64,000 nucleotides of DNA, from the NCBI RefSeq assembly GCF_007673095.1, contig NZ_VDYZ01000005.1, positions 124,001-188,000 on the forward strand, written 5' to 3'. The position numbers were made by a program, and so were the translations under genes. Positions within the stretch are counted from its first letter, which is position 1, and each line of letters starts with the position of its first letter. Positions 35,624 through 43,534 of this stretch are shown here, one piece after another. This stretch comes from Corynebacterium glyciniphilum AJ 3170. Lineage in GTDB: Bacteria; Actinomycetota; Actinomycetes; Mycobacteriales; Mycobacteriaceae. The notes under the pieces were generated by a model. It saw only the letters and a list, made by a program, of their open reading frames with translations, had not been told where the DNA came from and searched no databases.

Positions 35624-36602
35624 CACCCCGGACTTCCCCGACTTCCCCGACGAGACGGATCTGCCGTCCGACGCTGTCGCCGCACCCGCGGTCGACTTCA
35701 GCGCGCCCGAGGGTTTCCGCAGCGGGTTCATCAGCTTCGTCGGTCGACCGAACACCGGTAAGTCGACGTTGACCAACGCCCTGGTCGGCGAGAAGATCGC
35801 GATCACCGCCGACCAGCCGGAGACCACGAGACATCCGATCCGCGGGATCGTGCACCGTCCCGACTCCCAGATCATCGTCGTCGACACCCCCGGACTGCAC
35901 CGGCCGCGCACCCTGCTGGGGGAGCGCCTCAACGAGGTCGTGAAAGAGACCTATGCGGATGTGGACGTCATCGGTTTGTGCATCCCGGCGGACGAGAAGA
36001 TCGGCCCCGGTGACCGGTGGATTCTGGAGGCGGTCCGTAAGGCAGCGCCGAAGACCCCGGTGGTCGGCATCGTCACCAAGCTCGACAAGGCGTCCAAGGA
36101 CCAGGTCGGTGCACAGCTCATGGCCCTGCACGACCTGCTGGACGGAGGAGAGGTCGTCCCGGTCTCCGCGACCGGCGAGGTGCAGCTGGACGTCCTGCTC
36201 GACATCGTCACCGGTCTGCTGCCGGAGGGGCCGAAGTTCTACCCGGACGACCACGTCACCGATGACGACCGGGACACCCGGATGTCGGAGCTGATCAGGG
36301 AAGCGGCCCTGTCCGGTCTGCACGACGAGCTTCCGCACTCGGTCGCCGTGCAGATCGACGAGGTGCTGCCCTCAGAGGATCGGGAGGGGGTCCTGGAGGT
36401 CCATGCGGTGATCTTCCTGGAACGTGAAGGCCAGAAGCGTATCCTGCGGGGCAAGGACAACCGCCGCTGGGGCCGGATCATCCACAATTCCAGGCAGAGC
36501 CTCATGGACCTGCTGGGACAGAACGTGTACGTGGATCTGCGGATGAAGGTCGCGAAGAACTGGCAGTCCGACCCCAAGCAGTTGGGGCGCCTGGGGTTCT
36601 GA
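35616..36602 (+). CDS. era: GTPase Era with degenerate KH loop
   Basis: The 328-residue GTPase assists 30S ribosome assembly and 16S 3' end maturation. G1 is GRPNTGKST, G3 is DTPGLH and G4 is TKLD; the C-terminus ends KNWQSDPKQLGRLGF as in actinobacteria. The KH domain is unusual. Where the known Mycobacterium Era has GKGG in the RNA-binding GxxG loop, this protein has GKDNRRWG, so the final Gly is replaced by Asn. It also has an acidic N-terminal extension of about 30 residues. ATG 35616 overlaps the hlyC-like stop by 8 nt. Confidence 0.92.
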   Translation: MSDTPDFPDFPDETDLPSDAVAAPAVDFSAPEGFRSGFISFVGRPNTGKSTLTNALVGEKIAITADQPETTRHPIRGIVHRPDSQIIVVDTPGLHRPRTLLGERLNEVVKETYADVDVIGLCIPADEKIGPGDRWILEAVRKAAPKTPVVGIVTKLDKASKDQVGAQLMALHDLLDGGEVVPVSATGEVQLDVLLDIVTGLLPEGPKFYPDDHVTDDDRDTRMSELIREAALSGLHDELPHSVAVQIDEVLPSEDREGVLEVHAVIFLEREGQKRILRGKDNRRWGRIIHNSRQSLMDLLGQNVYVDLRMKVAKNWQSDPKQLGRLGF

Positions 36603-36664
36603 GTCCACGGTGATCACGGTGATAACGTCGGTGTGACCTAACCAGACGCTCCCAGGAGGCTTTC

Positions 36665-37189
36665 ATGACCACCCCCGGCGACAACAGCGACAACAGCGGC
36701 AACGGAGACAACGGCGAGTACCGCGCCAACCGGTGGAGTAACGCCTCCGGTGGCGCTCCGAACCCGGGGTCGGGCTACCCGTCCTTCAGTGCCCAACCGC
36801 AGCCCGGGCCCGGCGCCTACACCGGCGCGCCCGGTGGAGGAACGAACCAGGACTCGTTCTTCTCCGCACTGTTCGACTTCAGCTTCACCCGCTACGCGAC
36901 CCCGTCGATCATCAAGTTCGCCTACGCGCTGGGCTTCGCCTTCATCGCTCTGCTGTGGGTCGGCTACGTCCTCTTCGCCCTCATCGCGCCGACCAGTGAA
37001 TTCGGCGTCGGTGGTTTCGTCCTCGGGCTGTTCGGCGTCATCATTCTCACCGTCGGCATGCTCTTCATGCTGATGTCCCTGCGGATGATGCTGGAGTTCT
37101 ACCTCTCCAACATCCGTATCGCACAGTCCGCACAGTCGATTGACCAGCGGCTGCTTGAGCGCCAGGGTGGCCAGCCCGGACGGTACTGA
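36665..37189 (+). CDS. DUF4282 domain membrane protein
   Basis: The 174-residue protein has a Gly/Pro/Asn-rich disordered N-terminus (1-75), then the DUF4282 domain. This begins SALFDFSFTRYATPSIIKFAY, contains two membrane helices, and carries the family ending MLEFYLSNIRIAQS. Function is unknown. AGGAGG at 36654-36659 precedes ATG 36665. It lies between era and recO, and has no DnaJ-type partner here. Confidence 0.82.
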   Translation: MTTPGDNSDNSGNGDNGEYRANRWSNASGGAPNPGSGYPSFSAQPQPGPGAYTGAPGGGTNQDSFFSALFDFSFTRYATPSIIKFAYALGFAFIALLWVGYVLFALIAPTSEFGVGGFVLGLFGVIILTVGMLFMLMSLRMMLEFYLSNIRIAQSAQSIDQRLLERQGGQPGRY

Positions 37190-37222
37190 CACCTTGTCCG
37201 ACCAGTGCGCGGCCTCCGGTCG

Positions 37223-37228
37223 TACACT
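37223..37228 (+). promoter_or_regulatory. -10 hexamer TACACT, leaderless start of recO
   Basis: TACACT, 7 nt, then ATG 37236. The hexamer lies just after the DUF4282 gene and gives recO its own promoter. Confidence 0.55.
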
Positions 37229-37235
37229 GGTCACC

Positions 37236-38048
37236 ATGTCCAGAAGCCCTCGTCCCCAGTACCGGGACGAGGCTTTTGTCGTCCGTACCCACAAACTCGG
37301 CGAGGCCGACCTCATTGTCGTACTGCTCACCCGGGAACACGGACTGGTCCGCGCCGTCGCGAAGGGGATCCGCCGGTCCAAGTCACGCTTCGGTGCCCGT
37401 CTCGACCGGTTCTGCCGCGTGAACGTCCAGATCTACCCGGGACGGAACCGCTCGAAGCCGGATGGTGGTCTGGCCAATGTCACCGACGCTGTCACCGTTC
37501 ACACATTCGCACCCCAGATCAGCACCGACGTCGACCGGTACTACGCCGGCGTGGCGATGCTGGAGATCGCCGAACTCACCGTCCAAGGAACCGGAGAAGA
37601 GGCCGCCCACGTTTTTGACGGGCTCGACCGTGCTCTCGCGGTACTGGCCTCGCCAGCGACAACGGGAACCGGACTACCCGGGTCCGGGCTTCCCCCCCGC
37701 ACCCAGGCGGACCGGTTCGTCCTGCAGTTCCTGGGGATGGCGGGCTGGGCGCCGAGCCTGGTGGACTGTGCCCAGTGCGGACGGGCGGGCCCACACTCCG
37801 CCTTCCACCCGTTGGCCGGCGGCGCGGTGTGTACGTCCTGCCGCCCGCCGGGGGCGTTCACTCCGCCGGCGCAGTCCGTCCGGGTCCTCTGGCTGCTGTC
37901 CCGGGGCCGACCGGGCGACCTTGCCGCGGTGGACGTTGTCGCCGACGGGGCTGACGGCGCCCGCGTGCTGAGTATCGCCCATGAGCTTCTTCTCGCCCAT
38001 GTGAAGAACCAGACGGAATCCCCGTGTCGGGCATTCTCTTCTCTGTGA
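37236..38048 (+). CDS. recO: DNA repair protein RecO
   Basis: The 270-residue recombination mediator loads RecA on SSB-coated DNA as part of RecFOR. An OB-fold at the N-terminus ([25 protein letters not shown], seen as [14 protein letters not shown]) is followed by helices. The zinc site CAQCG...CTSCR lies near residues 175-200. ATG 37236 is chosen by the promoter spacing; longer readings run into the previous gene. It is followed 25 nt later by uppS. Confidence 0.93.
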   Translation: MSRSPRPQYRDEAFVVRTHKLGEADLIVVLLTREHGLVRAVAKGIRRSKSRFGARLDRFCRVNVQIYPGRNRSKPDGGLANVTDAVTVHTFAPQISTDVDRYYAGVAMLEIAELTVQGTGEEAAHVFDGLDRALAVLASPATTGTGLPGSGLPPRTQADRFVLQFLGMAGWAPSLVDCAQCGRAGPHSAFHPLAGGAVCTSCRPPGAFTPPAQSVRVLWLLSRGRPGDLAAVDVVADGADGARVLSIAHELLLAHVKNQTESPCRAFSSL

Positions 38049-38073
38049 CCCGCCGTCTGGCACAATATTGGGC

Positions 38074-38799
38074 GTGAGTAGACCCGAGATCCCCGCTGAG
38101 TTCATTCCCCGTCACGTCGCGATCGTGATGGACGGCAACGGCCGTTGGGCACAGGACCGGGGGCTCCCCCGCACGGAAGGGCACAAACGCGGCGAAGGCG
38201 TCCTCATGGACATCATCGACGAATGTCTGGAACTCGGGGTCGACTATCTCTCCGCGTACGCTTTCTCCACTGAGAACTGGCGCAGGAGCGCCGAGGAGGT
38301 GCGCTTCCTCATGGGGTTCAACCGGGACGTGCTGCGTCGGCGCCGCGACGAACTCGATGCGAAAGGGGTCCGGGTCATCTGGGCGGGACGACGCCCGCGG
38401 CTGTGGCGGTCGGTGATCTCGGAACTGAAGAAGGCCGAGGACCAGACCCGCGACAACACCAGGATGACCCTGGTCATGTGTGTGAACTACGGCGGGCGGG
38501 CGGAGATTACCGACGCCACGCGTGCGATCGCCGCCGAGGTCGCTGCAGGGAGGTTGAAGCCCCGCGAAATCACCGAGAAGACGGTCTCAGCCTTCATGAA
38601 CGATCCCGGCATGCCCGACGTGGACCTGTTCCTGCGCCCGTCCGGCGAACAGCGGACGTCGAACTTCCTGCCGTGGCAGTCGGTGTACGCCGAGATGGTG
38701 TACCAGGACGTCCTGTTCCCTGAATTCACCCCGGAGCATCTGCGGGAAGCGGTGTTGGAGTACGCGAAACGGGACCGGCGGTTCGGCGGTGTGAAATGA
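38074..38799 (+). CDS. uppS: Cis-isoprenyl (decaprenyl/undecaprenyl) diphosphate synthase
   Basis: The 241-residue cis-prenyltransferase makes the C50-type lipid carrier for peptidoglycan and arabinogalactan synthesis. The catalytic Asp is in [11 protein letters not shown] (about residue 21), and [11 protein letters not shown] and [16 protein letters not shown] follow. GTG 38074 gives the normal length; the TTG six bases earlier is a poor alternative. The gene ends in an ATGA overlap with the VIT1-like gene. The same recO-uppS order is found in mycobacteria. Confidence 0.93.
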   Translation: MSRPEIPAEFIPRHVAIVMDGNGRWAQDRGLPRTEGHKRGEGVLMDIIDECLELGVDYLSAYAFSTENWRRSAEEVRFLMGFNRDVLRRRRDELDAKGVRVIWAGRRPRLWRSVISELKKAEDQTRDNTRMTLVMCVNYGGRAEITDATRAIAAEVAAGRLKPREITEKTVSAFMNDPGMPDVDLFLRPSGEQRTSNFLPWQSVYAEMVYQDVLFPEFTPEHLREAVLEYAKRDRRFGGVK

Positions 38800-39947
38800 A
38801 CGACGAACCGACCCGCCGACAACTCAACCGGTGGCGACGCTACCTGGCCGACGAACGGGCGGAGGGGACAGTCTACCGGGAGCTCGCACGGAAACGCACC
38901 GGTGAGGAACGCGAGATCCTGCTGGGGATCGCCGAGGCAGAGTCCCGCCACGAGGAGTACTGGCGGGCCCGTCTGGGAGATGACGTCGGACTGCCTCGGA
39001 AGGCAGGACTGAACACCAGGTTGATGGCCTGGATGGCACGTAGGTTCGGGTCGGTGTTCGTCCTGGCACTGCTCCAGTCCGCGGAGTCGCGCAACCACTA
39101 CCTGTCAGACAAGGACGCCACCGAACAGATGGCGGCGGATGAGGCGATCCACGCTGAGGTCGTCCGTGGGCTGGCTGCCCGGGGTAGAGCGAAGATGTCG
39201 GGGGATTTCCGTGCCGCGATCTTCGGCGCCAACGACGGACTGGTGTCGAATCTGGCCCTCCTGTTGGGGATGTACGGTGCCGGCGCCGGGCAGGCGACGA
39301 TGCTGACGGCGGGGATCGCCGGCCTGCTGTCGGGCGCCCTGTCCATGGCTGCCGGCGAATATGTGTCGGTGACGAGCCAGAAGGAACTGCTGGAAGCGTC
39401 GACCCCGGACCCGAATACCAGCACGGCGGTACCCAAGCTGGACGTGGACCGGAACGAACTCGAGCTGGTCTACCGGGCGAGGGGAATGGACCCGGAGGCT
39501 GCCGGACGGAAGGCGCGGCGCGTGTTCGCCGAGTTGTCCAGGCTCAAGGAGATCAAGGACGCCACGGACGCCACGGACGCTGATCCGGAGTTCGCCGGTG
39601 GGTTGGACTCCGGCGCAGAGGATGAGATCGCTGAGCTTGGTGAGGAGGGCACCGAGGCCACCGAGAACGGCGGGTCCGGCATGTCCGCGGCCGTCTCGAG
39701 CTTCCTGTGCTTCGGTGTTGGCGCGCTTGTTCCGGTGATCCCGTTGATCCTCGGGCTGGTGGGCCTGCCGGCGATCGTCCTGTCCTGTGTGCTCGTGGGA
39801 GTGGCTCTCCTTGTCACCGGTGCCATGGTGGGACTGTTGTCGGGGATGTCCCCCTGGAAGCGGGCGTTGCGACAGTTGGCCATCGGATTCGGCGCGGCAG
39901 CCGTGACATTCACCCTGGGAAGCCTGTTCGATGTCGCCGCGACGTAG
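38796..39947 (+). CDS. Ferritin-like/VIT1-CCC1 fusion membrane protein
   Basis: The 383-residue protein fuses an N-terminal ferritin-like four-helix region (about 1-130) to a VIT1/CCC1 membrane domain. In the N-terminal region [10 protein letters not shown] and DEAIHAEVV supply Glu-x2/3-His metal ligands. The membrane domain begins [19 protein letters not shown] and has [20 protein letters not shown] long acidic cytoplasmic loop (about 245-290) and three further helices follow. Family members move iron or manganese across membranes and often detoxify it. It overlaps uppS (ATGA) and converges with zur. Confidence 0.88.
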   Translation: MNDEPTRRQLNRWRRYLADERAEGTVYRELARKRTGEEREILLGIAEAESRHEEYWRARLGDDVGLPRKAGLNTRLMAWMARRFGSVFVLALLQSAESRNHYLSDKDATEQMAADEAIHAEVVRGLAARGRAKMSGDFRAAIFGANDGLVSNLALLLGMYGAGAGQATMLTAGIAGLLSGALSMAAGEYVSVTSQKELLEASTPDPNTSTAVPKLDVDRNELELVYRARGMDPEAAGRKARRVFAELSRLKEIKDATDATDADPEFAGGLDSGAEDEIAELGEEGTEATENGGSGMSAAVSSFLCFGVGALVPVIPLILGLVGLPAIVLSCVLVGVALLVTGAMVGLLSGMSPWKRALRQLAIGFGAAAVTFTLGSLFDVAAT

Positions 39948-39972
39948 GCGCTAAAGGAGCAGCAGGCGCTGC

Positions 39973-40389
39973 TCAGCTGTGGCGTTGCGTGCGGGCACAG
40001 TCGGCGCAGAGCCCGAAGACGTCGGCGGTGTGGCCGGTCATCACGAAGCCGTGCTGCCGGGCGACATCCGTGGCCCACCGTTCGACCGGACCGCCGTCGA
40101 TCTCCACCGCTTTTCTGCATGACGTGCACACCAGGTGATGGTGGTGGTGCACGGAGCTGCAGCTCCTGTAGAGCATCTCGCCGCTGTCGTCCTGCAGAGT
40201 GTCGATCATGCCCTGGGTGTTCAGCTGTTGGAGGGTGCGGTACACCGTCGTCAGACCGACCTTGTGGCCGCGCTCGCTGAGGGTGGCGTGGATGTCCTGC
40301 GCACTGGCGAAGGTGGTCATCCCTTCGAGTGTGTCGACCACCGCCGCGCGTTGGCGGGTGTTTCGTTGACCGATCCGGGGAGTGTTCAT
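39973..40389 (-). CDS. zur: Fur-family zinc uptake regulator (Zur/FurB)
   Basis: The 138-residue regulator has a winged-helix domain (TRQRAAVVDTLEGMTTFASA, then VGLTTVYRTLQQLNTQG) and a metal-binding domain. The metal-binding domain shows SVHHHHHLVCTSCRK and GLCADCART, giving the two structural CxxC pairs plus the His-rich sensory site. It should repress zinc uptake genes when zinc is plentiful. ATG 40389 follows GGAGGG; GTG 40401 is in frame. In C. glutamicum zur lies next to znr and glyS. Here znr is absent and zur faces away from glyS. Confidence 0.9.
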   Translation of the reverse strand: MNTPRIGQRNTRQRAAVVDTLEGMTTFASAQDIHATLSERGHKVGLTTVYRTLQQLNTQGMIDTLQDDSGEMLYRSCSSVHHHHHLVCTSCRKAVEIDGGPVERWATDVARQHGFVMTGHTADVFGLCADCARTQRHS

Positions 40390-40532
40390 CGTGCCCTCCA
40401 CCCTAACCGTTCATGTGAAAGGAGGGAACGGAACAGCATTCTGGGGTCCGCAGGGGAGGTGTTTTCCGGGGCCCGCCCCAGGTCTCGGAATGCGCAGGTG
40501 AGAGTGGCTTATTCGAGGTAGGATCGGCGGAC

Positions 40533-40562
40533 TTGACAGGGGTGGCGGAGCCGCCGTAAATT
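40533..40562 (+). promoter_or_regulatory. Strong promoter of the 6C small RNA
   Basis: A consensus TTGACA (40533-40538), an 18-nt spacer and TAAATT (40557-40562). This is the best sigma-A promoter in the window and sits just before the 6C RNA. Confidence 0.75.
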
Positions 40563-40568
40563 AGTGCC

Positions 40569-40698
40569 AGTTCCCCAGGGATGGCTTGTCCCCCCCTAAG
40601 TCCATCCCATCAAACGGGGAACAAGGCCCCATCCTCTTCGGAGGACAGCGTGGCCGGGACCCGCGATAACCCCCCCCCCTTTCGCGGGTCCTTTTTTA
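40569..40698 (+). ncRNA. 6C-family small RNA
   Basis: The transcript expected from the promoter above folds into two C-loop hairpins, the defining mark of actinobacterial 6C RNA. The first has arms GGGATGG (40578-40584) and CCATCCC (40602-40608) with seven Cs in the loop. It is closed by an outer stem GTTCCCC/GGGGAAC (40570-40576 with 40616-40622). A small TCCTC-UUCG-GAGGA hairpin (40632-40645) follows. The last hairpin, GGACCCGCGA/TCGCGGGTCC (40657-40691), holds ten Cs in the loop and ends in T6, so it is also the terminator. A 6C RNA of C. glutamicum has, to my recollection, been linked to the SOS response. Exact ends are inferred. Confidence 0.82.
40657..40697 (+). terminator. Rho-independent terminator of the 6C RNA
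   Basis: A perfect 10-bp GC-rich stem followed by TTTTTT; it also isolates glyS from upstream transcription. Confidence 0.85.
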
Positions 40699-40760
40699 TG
40701 CTCTCAGGGGAGCCGGGTCGGAGTGCGTGACCCGGGGGTGCCTGGCTCTGGTCGTCCCGG

Positions 40761-40766
40761 TATCAT
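40761..40766 (+). promoter_or_regulatory. -10 hexamer TATCAT upstream of glyS
   Basis: TATCAT lies 58 nt before the glyS start, leaving a leader that contains GAGGAG at 40807-40812. A hairpin with CCGGGTC/GACCCGG arms lies just before it. No T-box features (specifier loop, antiterminator) are present. Confidence 0.45.
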
Positions 40767-40824
40767 GGGCGTGATTGTCTGAACGACCGTCAACCCCACC
40801 GTCAACGAGGAGTGCCCCGAGCCC

Positions 40825-42207
40825 ATGGCCGCAAGTAACATCGAGACCGTCGTCAACCTCTGCAAGCGCAGGGGACTGGTGTTCCCTGCAGGTGAGATTT
40901 ACGGCGGCACGCGCTCCGCCTGGGACTACGGTCCGTTGGGCGTCGAGCTCAAGGAGAACATCAAACGCCAGTGGTGGCGTCACATGGTGACCTCCCGCAA
41001 GGACGTCGTGGGCGTGGACACCTCGATCATCCAGCCGACGCAGGTCTGGGAGGCGTCGGGTCACGTCGAGGTGTTCACGGACCCGCTGGTGGAGTCGCTG
41101 TACACCCACAAGCGGTACCGTGCCGACCACCTTCTGGAGGCTTACGAGGAGAAGCACGGTCACGAGGCGCCGAACGGTCTCGCCGACATCAATGACCCGG
41201 TCACCGGCCAGCCCGGAAAGTGGACCGAGCCGCGTGAGTTCTCCGGTCTCCTGAAGACCTACCTCGGCCCTGTCGACGACAAGGAGGGCCTGCACTACCT
41301 GCGTCCGGAGACTGCCCAGGGCATCTTCATCAACTTCAAGAACGTGATGGGCTCTGCCCGTCAGAAGCCGCCCTTCGGCATCGCCAACACGGGAAAGTCC
41401 TTCCGCAACGAGATCACCCCGGGTAACTTCATCTTCCGCACCCGGGAGTTCGAGCAGATGGAGATGGAGTTCTTCGTCAAGCCGGGCGAGGACGAGGAAT
41501 GGCACCAGAGGTGGATCGACGACCGGTTCAACTGGTACGTCAACCTCGGGATCGACCCGGAGAACCTGCGGCTGTACGAGCACCCCCAGGAGAAGCTCTC
41601 CCACTACTCCAAGCGCACCGTGGACGTGGAGTACGCCTTCAACTTCGCCGGTTCGAAGTGGGGTGAGCTTGAGGGCGTCGCCAACCGTACGGACTACGAC
41701 CTGAAGACCCACGCCGAGCACTCCGGTGAAGATCTCAGCTTCTTCGACCAGGAGACCGGCGAGCGGTGGATCCCGTACTGCATCGAGCCGGCCGCCGGTC
41801 TCGGCCGCGCGATGATGGCCTTCCTGGTTGACGCGTACTTCGAAGACGAGGCACCCAACACCAAGGGCGGGGTCGACAAGCGCACCGTCCTGCGCCTGGA
41901 CCGCCGTCTCGCGCCGGTGAAGGTCGCCGTCCTGCCGCTGTCGAAGAAGGAGACTCTCACGCCCACGGCGGAGAAGGTGGCAGAGGAGCTCCGCGGTCTC
42001 TGGAACGTCGACTACGACGTGTCCGGTGCCATCGGCCGCCGGTACCGCCGTCAGGATGAGATCGGTACGCCGTTCTGCGTCACCGTCGACTTCGACACCC
42101 TCGAGGACAATGCGGTGACCGTGCGCGAGCGCGACACCATGTCCCAGGAGCGGGTCAGCCTGGATAAGCTGCAGGGCTACCTGGCCGAGCGGCTCGCAGG
42201 CTGCTAG
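40825..42207 (+). CDS. glyS: Glycyl-tRNA synthetase, single-chain type
   Basis: The 460-residue class II synthetase charges tRNA-Gly. It begins with the bacterial/eukaryotic-type sequence [18 protein letters not shown] and shows motif 2 in [20 protein letters not shown]. Motif 3 lies in the Gly-Arg segment [15 protein letters not shown], and the anticodon-binding domain begins around [12 protein letters not shown]. The length is normal. GAGGAG lies 12 nt before ATG 40825. It is preceded by the 6C RNA and zur. Confidence 0.96.
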   Translation: MAASNIETVVNLCKRRGLVFPAGEIYGGTRSAWDYGPLGVELKENIKRQWWRHMVTSRKDVVGVDTSIIQPTQVWEASGHVEVFTDPLVESLYTHKRYRADHLLEAYEEKHGHEAPNGLADINDPVTGQPGKWTEPREFSGLLKTYLGPVDDKEGLHYLRPETAQGIFINFKNVMGSARQKPPFGIANTGKSFRNEITPGNFIFRTREFEQMEMEFFVKPGEDEEWHQRWIDDRFNWYVNLGIDPENLRLYEHPQEKLSHYSKRTVDVEYAFNFAGSKWGELEGVANRTDYDLKTHAEHSGEDLSFFDQETGERWIPYCIEPAAGLGRAMMAFLVDAYFEDEAPNTKGGVDKRTVLRLDRRLAPVKVAVLPLSKKETLTPTAEKVAEELRGLWNVDYDVSGAIGRRYRRQDEIGTPFCVTVDFDTLEDNAVTVRERDTMSQERVSLDKLQGYLAERLAGC

Positions 42208-42225
42208 CCGGAACGGAACTGAGAC

Positions 42226-42819
42226 ATGCCGAACCCTGACATCCGGTGGACCGTCCCCTCCGACGGGCACACCTTCCCGATCTATGCAGGCCTTCCCAGC
42301 GACATGGACAGGGTGGGGGAGTACTCCGTGGAACGGGACGTCGCCACGATCCGTTTCGGCGGAGACACCTGGAAGCTCGACGCGGACAAAGGTCCGGCCA
42401 TGACGGCGACCACCGGTGAAGCCACCGGGTCACAGGTGTTCACCGCCGTCGGAGATGCGAAGACTTTCGGCGCCTCCAAGAACGTCAGCTGCACCGCCGA
42501 CCGGCACCGTGTCCTGATACACGCGGAGAGCAAGAAGGACTTTGTCCTCTTCAAGGCCCCTTCCGAGCAGGATGAGCCGTTGGATCTCAGGAAAGCGGAG
42601 AAGATCGGTCAGTTCAGTTCAGAGAACGGCGGTCTCAAGAACGTCCACGTCTCCTTTGAAGGCGCTGGCGAGAAGCTGCCGTTGGATGTCCAGGTGTTCC
42701 TGTCATGGGTGGCCCGTCATGCCATGGAGACACGGGTACTGTCCGCCACCTGGCGCCTGTCGATCTTCCTGATCATCCTCGTGCCGTTCCTGGTGCTGTA
42801 CTTCCTCGGTTTCCTCTGA
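42226..42819 (+). CDS. Unknown protein with C-terminal membrane anchor
   Basis: The 197-residue protein is soluble for about 170 residues, with beta-strand-like segments (VATIRFGGDTWKLDAD, then KKDFVLFKAPSE), and ends in one membrane helix (FLIILVPFLVLYFLGFL). This looks like a tail anchor. It lies 18 nt after glyS and may be cotranscribed. The family is not recognised. A TTTCCTC/GAGGAAg inverted repeat at the gene end may act as a terminator. Confidence 0.6.
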   Translation: MPNPDIRWTVPSDGHTFPIYAGLPSDMDRVGEYSVERDVATIRFGGDTWKLDADKGPAMTATTGEATGSQVFTAVGDAKTFGASKNVSCTADRHRVLIHAESKKDFVLFKAPSEQDEPLDLRKAEKIGQFSSENGGLKNVHVSFEGAGEKLPLDVQVFLSWVARHAMETRVLSATWRLSIFLIILVPFLVLYFLGFL

Positions 42820-42858
42820 GAGGAAGTTACCCCGCCGGGGGAGTACGACGCGATACGG

Positions 42859-43380
42859 TCACTTGATGACCGCAAACCGGGTGCATACCAGCGCCCGGTT
42901 TCTCACTGTCTCCAGAAGCTCCATGCTGAGGGGACGGGGGAGCAGCGGTGCGCCGTCCCCGAGGGTGACGGGCGCGTACTGGACCCAAACTTCGTCGAGA
43001 AGCCCGGCGTCAGCGAACTGACCCGCCAGATCCCCTCCGCCGACGATCCAGAGGTCTCTGTCTCCGGCGACGTCCGTCATCTGAGCGTGCACATCGGCGA
43101 CGGAGGCCGATGTGAAGCGGACGTCTGCACCATCGACGGCGGGGAGGTCACGGTGAGTGAATACCCAGGCGGGAACGTTGTAGCTCCACCCGTCATCATT
43201 CGCCAGGATCCATTCATAGGTGGTGGCGCCCATCGCGATGGCACCGACGCCCTCGACGAAGCTGGTAGGGGACATCGGCCCGTCCCAGTCGAAGTCCTGG
43301 GAGGTCAACCAGCCGAGCGAGTGGTCGGCCGTGGCGATGAACCCGTCGAGACTGGACGCGGTGAAGTAGTGGGTCGTCAT
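42859..43380 (-). CDS. Dihydrofolate reductase-like (RibD C-terminal) family protein
   Basis: The 173-residue protein has the DHFR/RibD reductase fold. It starts YFTASSLDGFIATADHSLGWL, continues GAIAMGATTYEW (NADPH-binding region) and LWIVGGGDLAGQFADAGLLDEV, and ends with the LPRPLSMELLET strand. Such YwjB/YyaP-type proteins are NADPH-dependent reductases of unknown substrate. A TAGCCT hexamer ends 6 nt before ATG 43380 with no ribosome site. An inverted repeat overlaps that promoter. Confidence 0.82.
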   Translation of the reverse strand: MTTHYFTASSLDGFIATADHSLGWLTSQDFDWDGPMSPTSFVEGVGAIAMGATTYEWILANDDGWSYNVPAWVFTHRDLPAVDGADVRFTSASVADVHAQMTDVAGDRDLWIVGGGDLAGQFADAGLLDEVWVQYAPVTLGDGAPLLPRPLSMELLETVRNRALVCTRFAVIK

Positions 43381-43386
43381 GGGGTT

Positions 43387-43392
43387 AGGCTA
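43387..43392 (-). promoter_or_regulatory. -10 hexamer TAGCCT, leaderless start
   Basis: On the minus strand TAGCCT, 6 nt, then ATG 43380. Confidence 0.5.
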
Positions 43393-43421
43393 GCGGTTTT
43401 TACCCCGGCGGGGCGCTAGCC
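43388..43421. repeat. Inverted repeat over the DHFR-like promoter
   Basis: GGCTAGCG (43388-43395) and CGCTAGCC (43414-43421) are exact complements, with an inner CCCCGGCGGGG. It overlaps the -10 of the reductase gene. A related ACCCCGCCGGGG stretch lies just after that gene near 42828. It could be an operator or a hairpin ending the TPM transcript. Confidence 0.4.
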
Positions 43422-43534
43422 AGGTTGCTCCTGCATCACCTCATGGCGCCGATTACGCCCAAGTGCGGTGGTGGTCCAGAATAACCCCAGGTCGCCGGAG
43501 AGGGACGGCGTAATCCGTGACAGGAATCGGGAGC

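Noticed and set aside
40698..40824. T-box or riboswitch upstream of glyS
   Set aside because: Only a simple hairpin is seen; no specifier loop, T-box sequence or known aptamer core.
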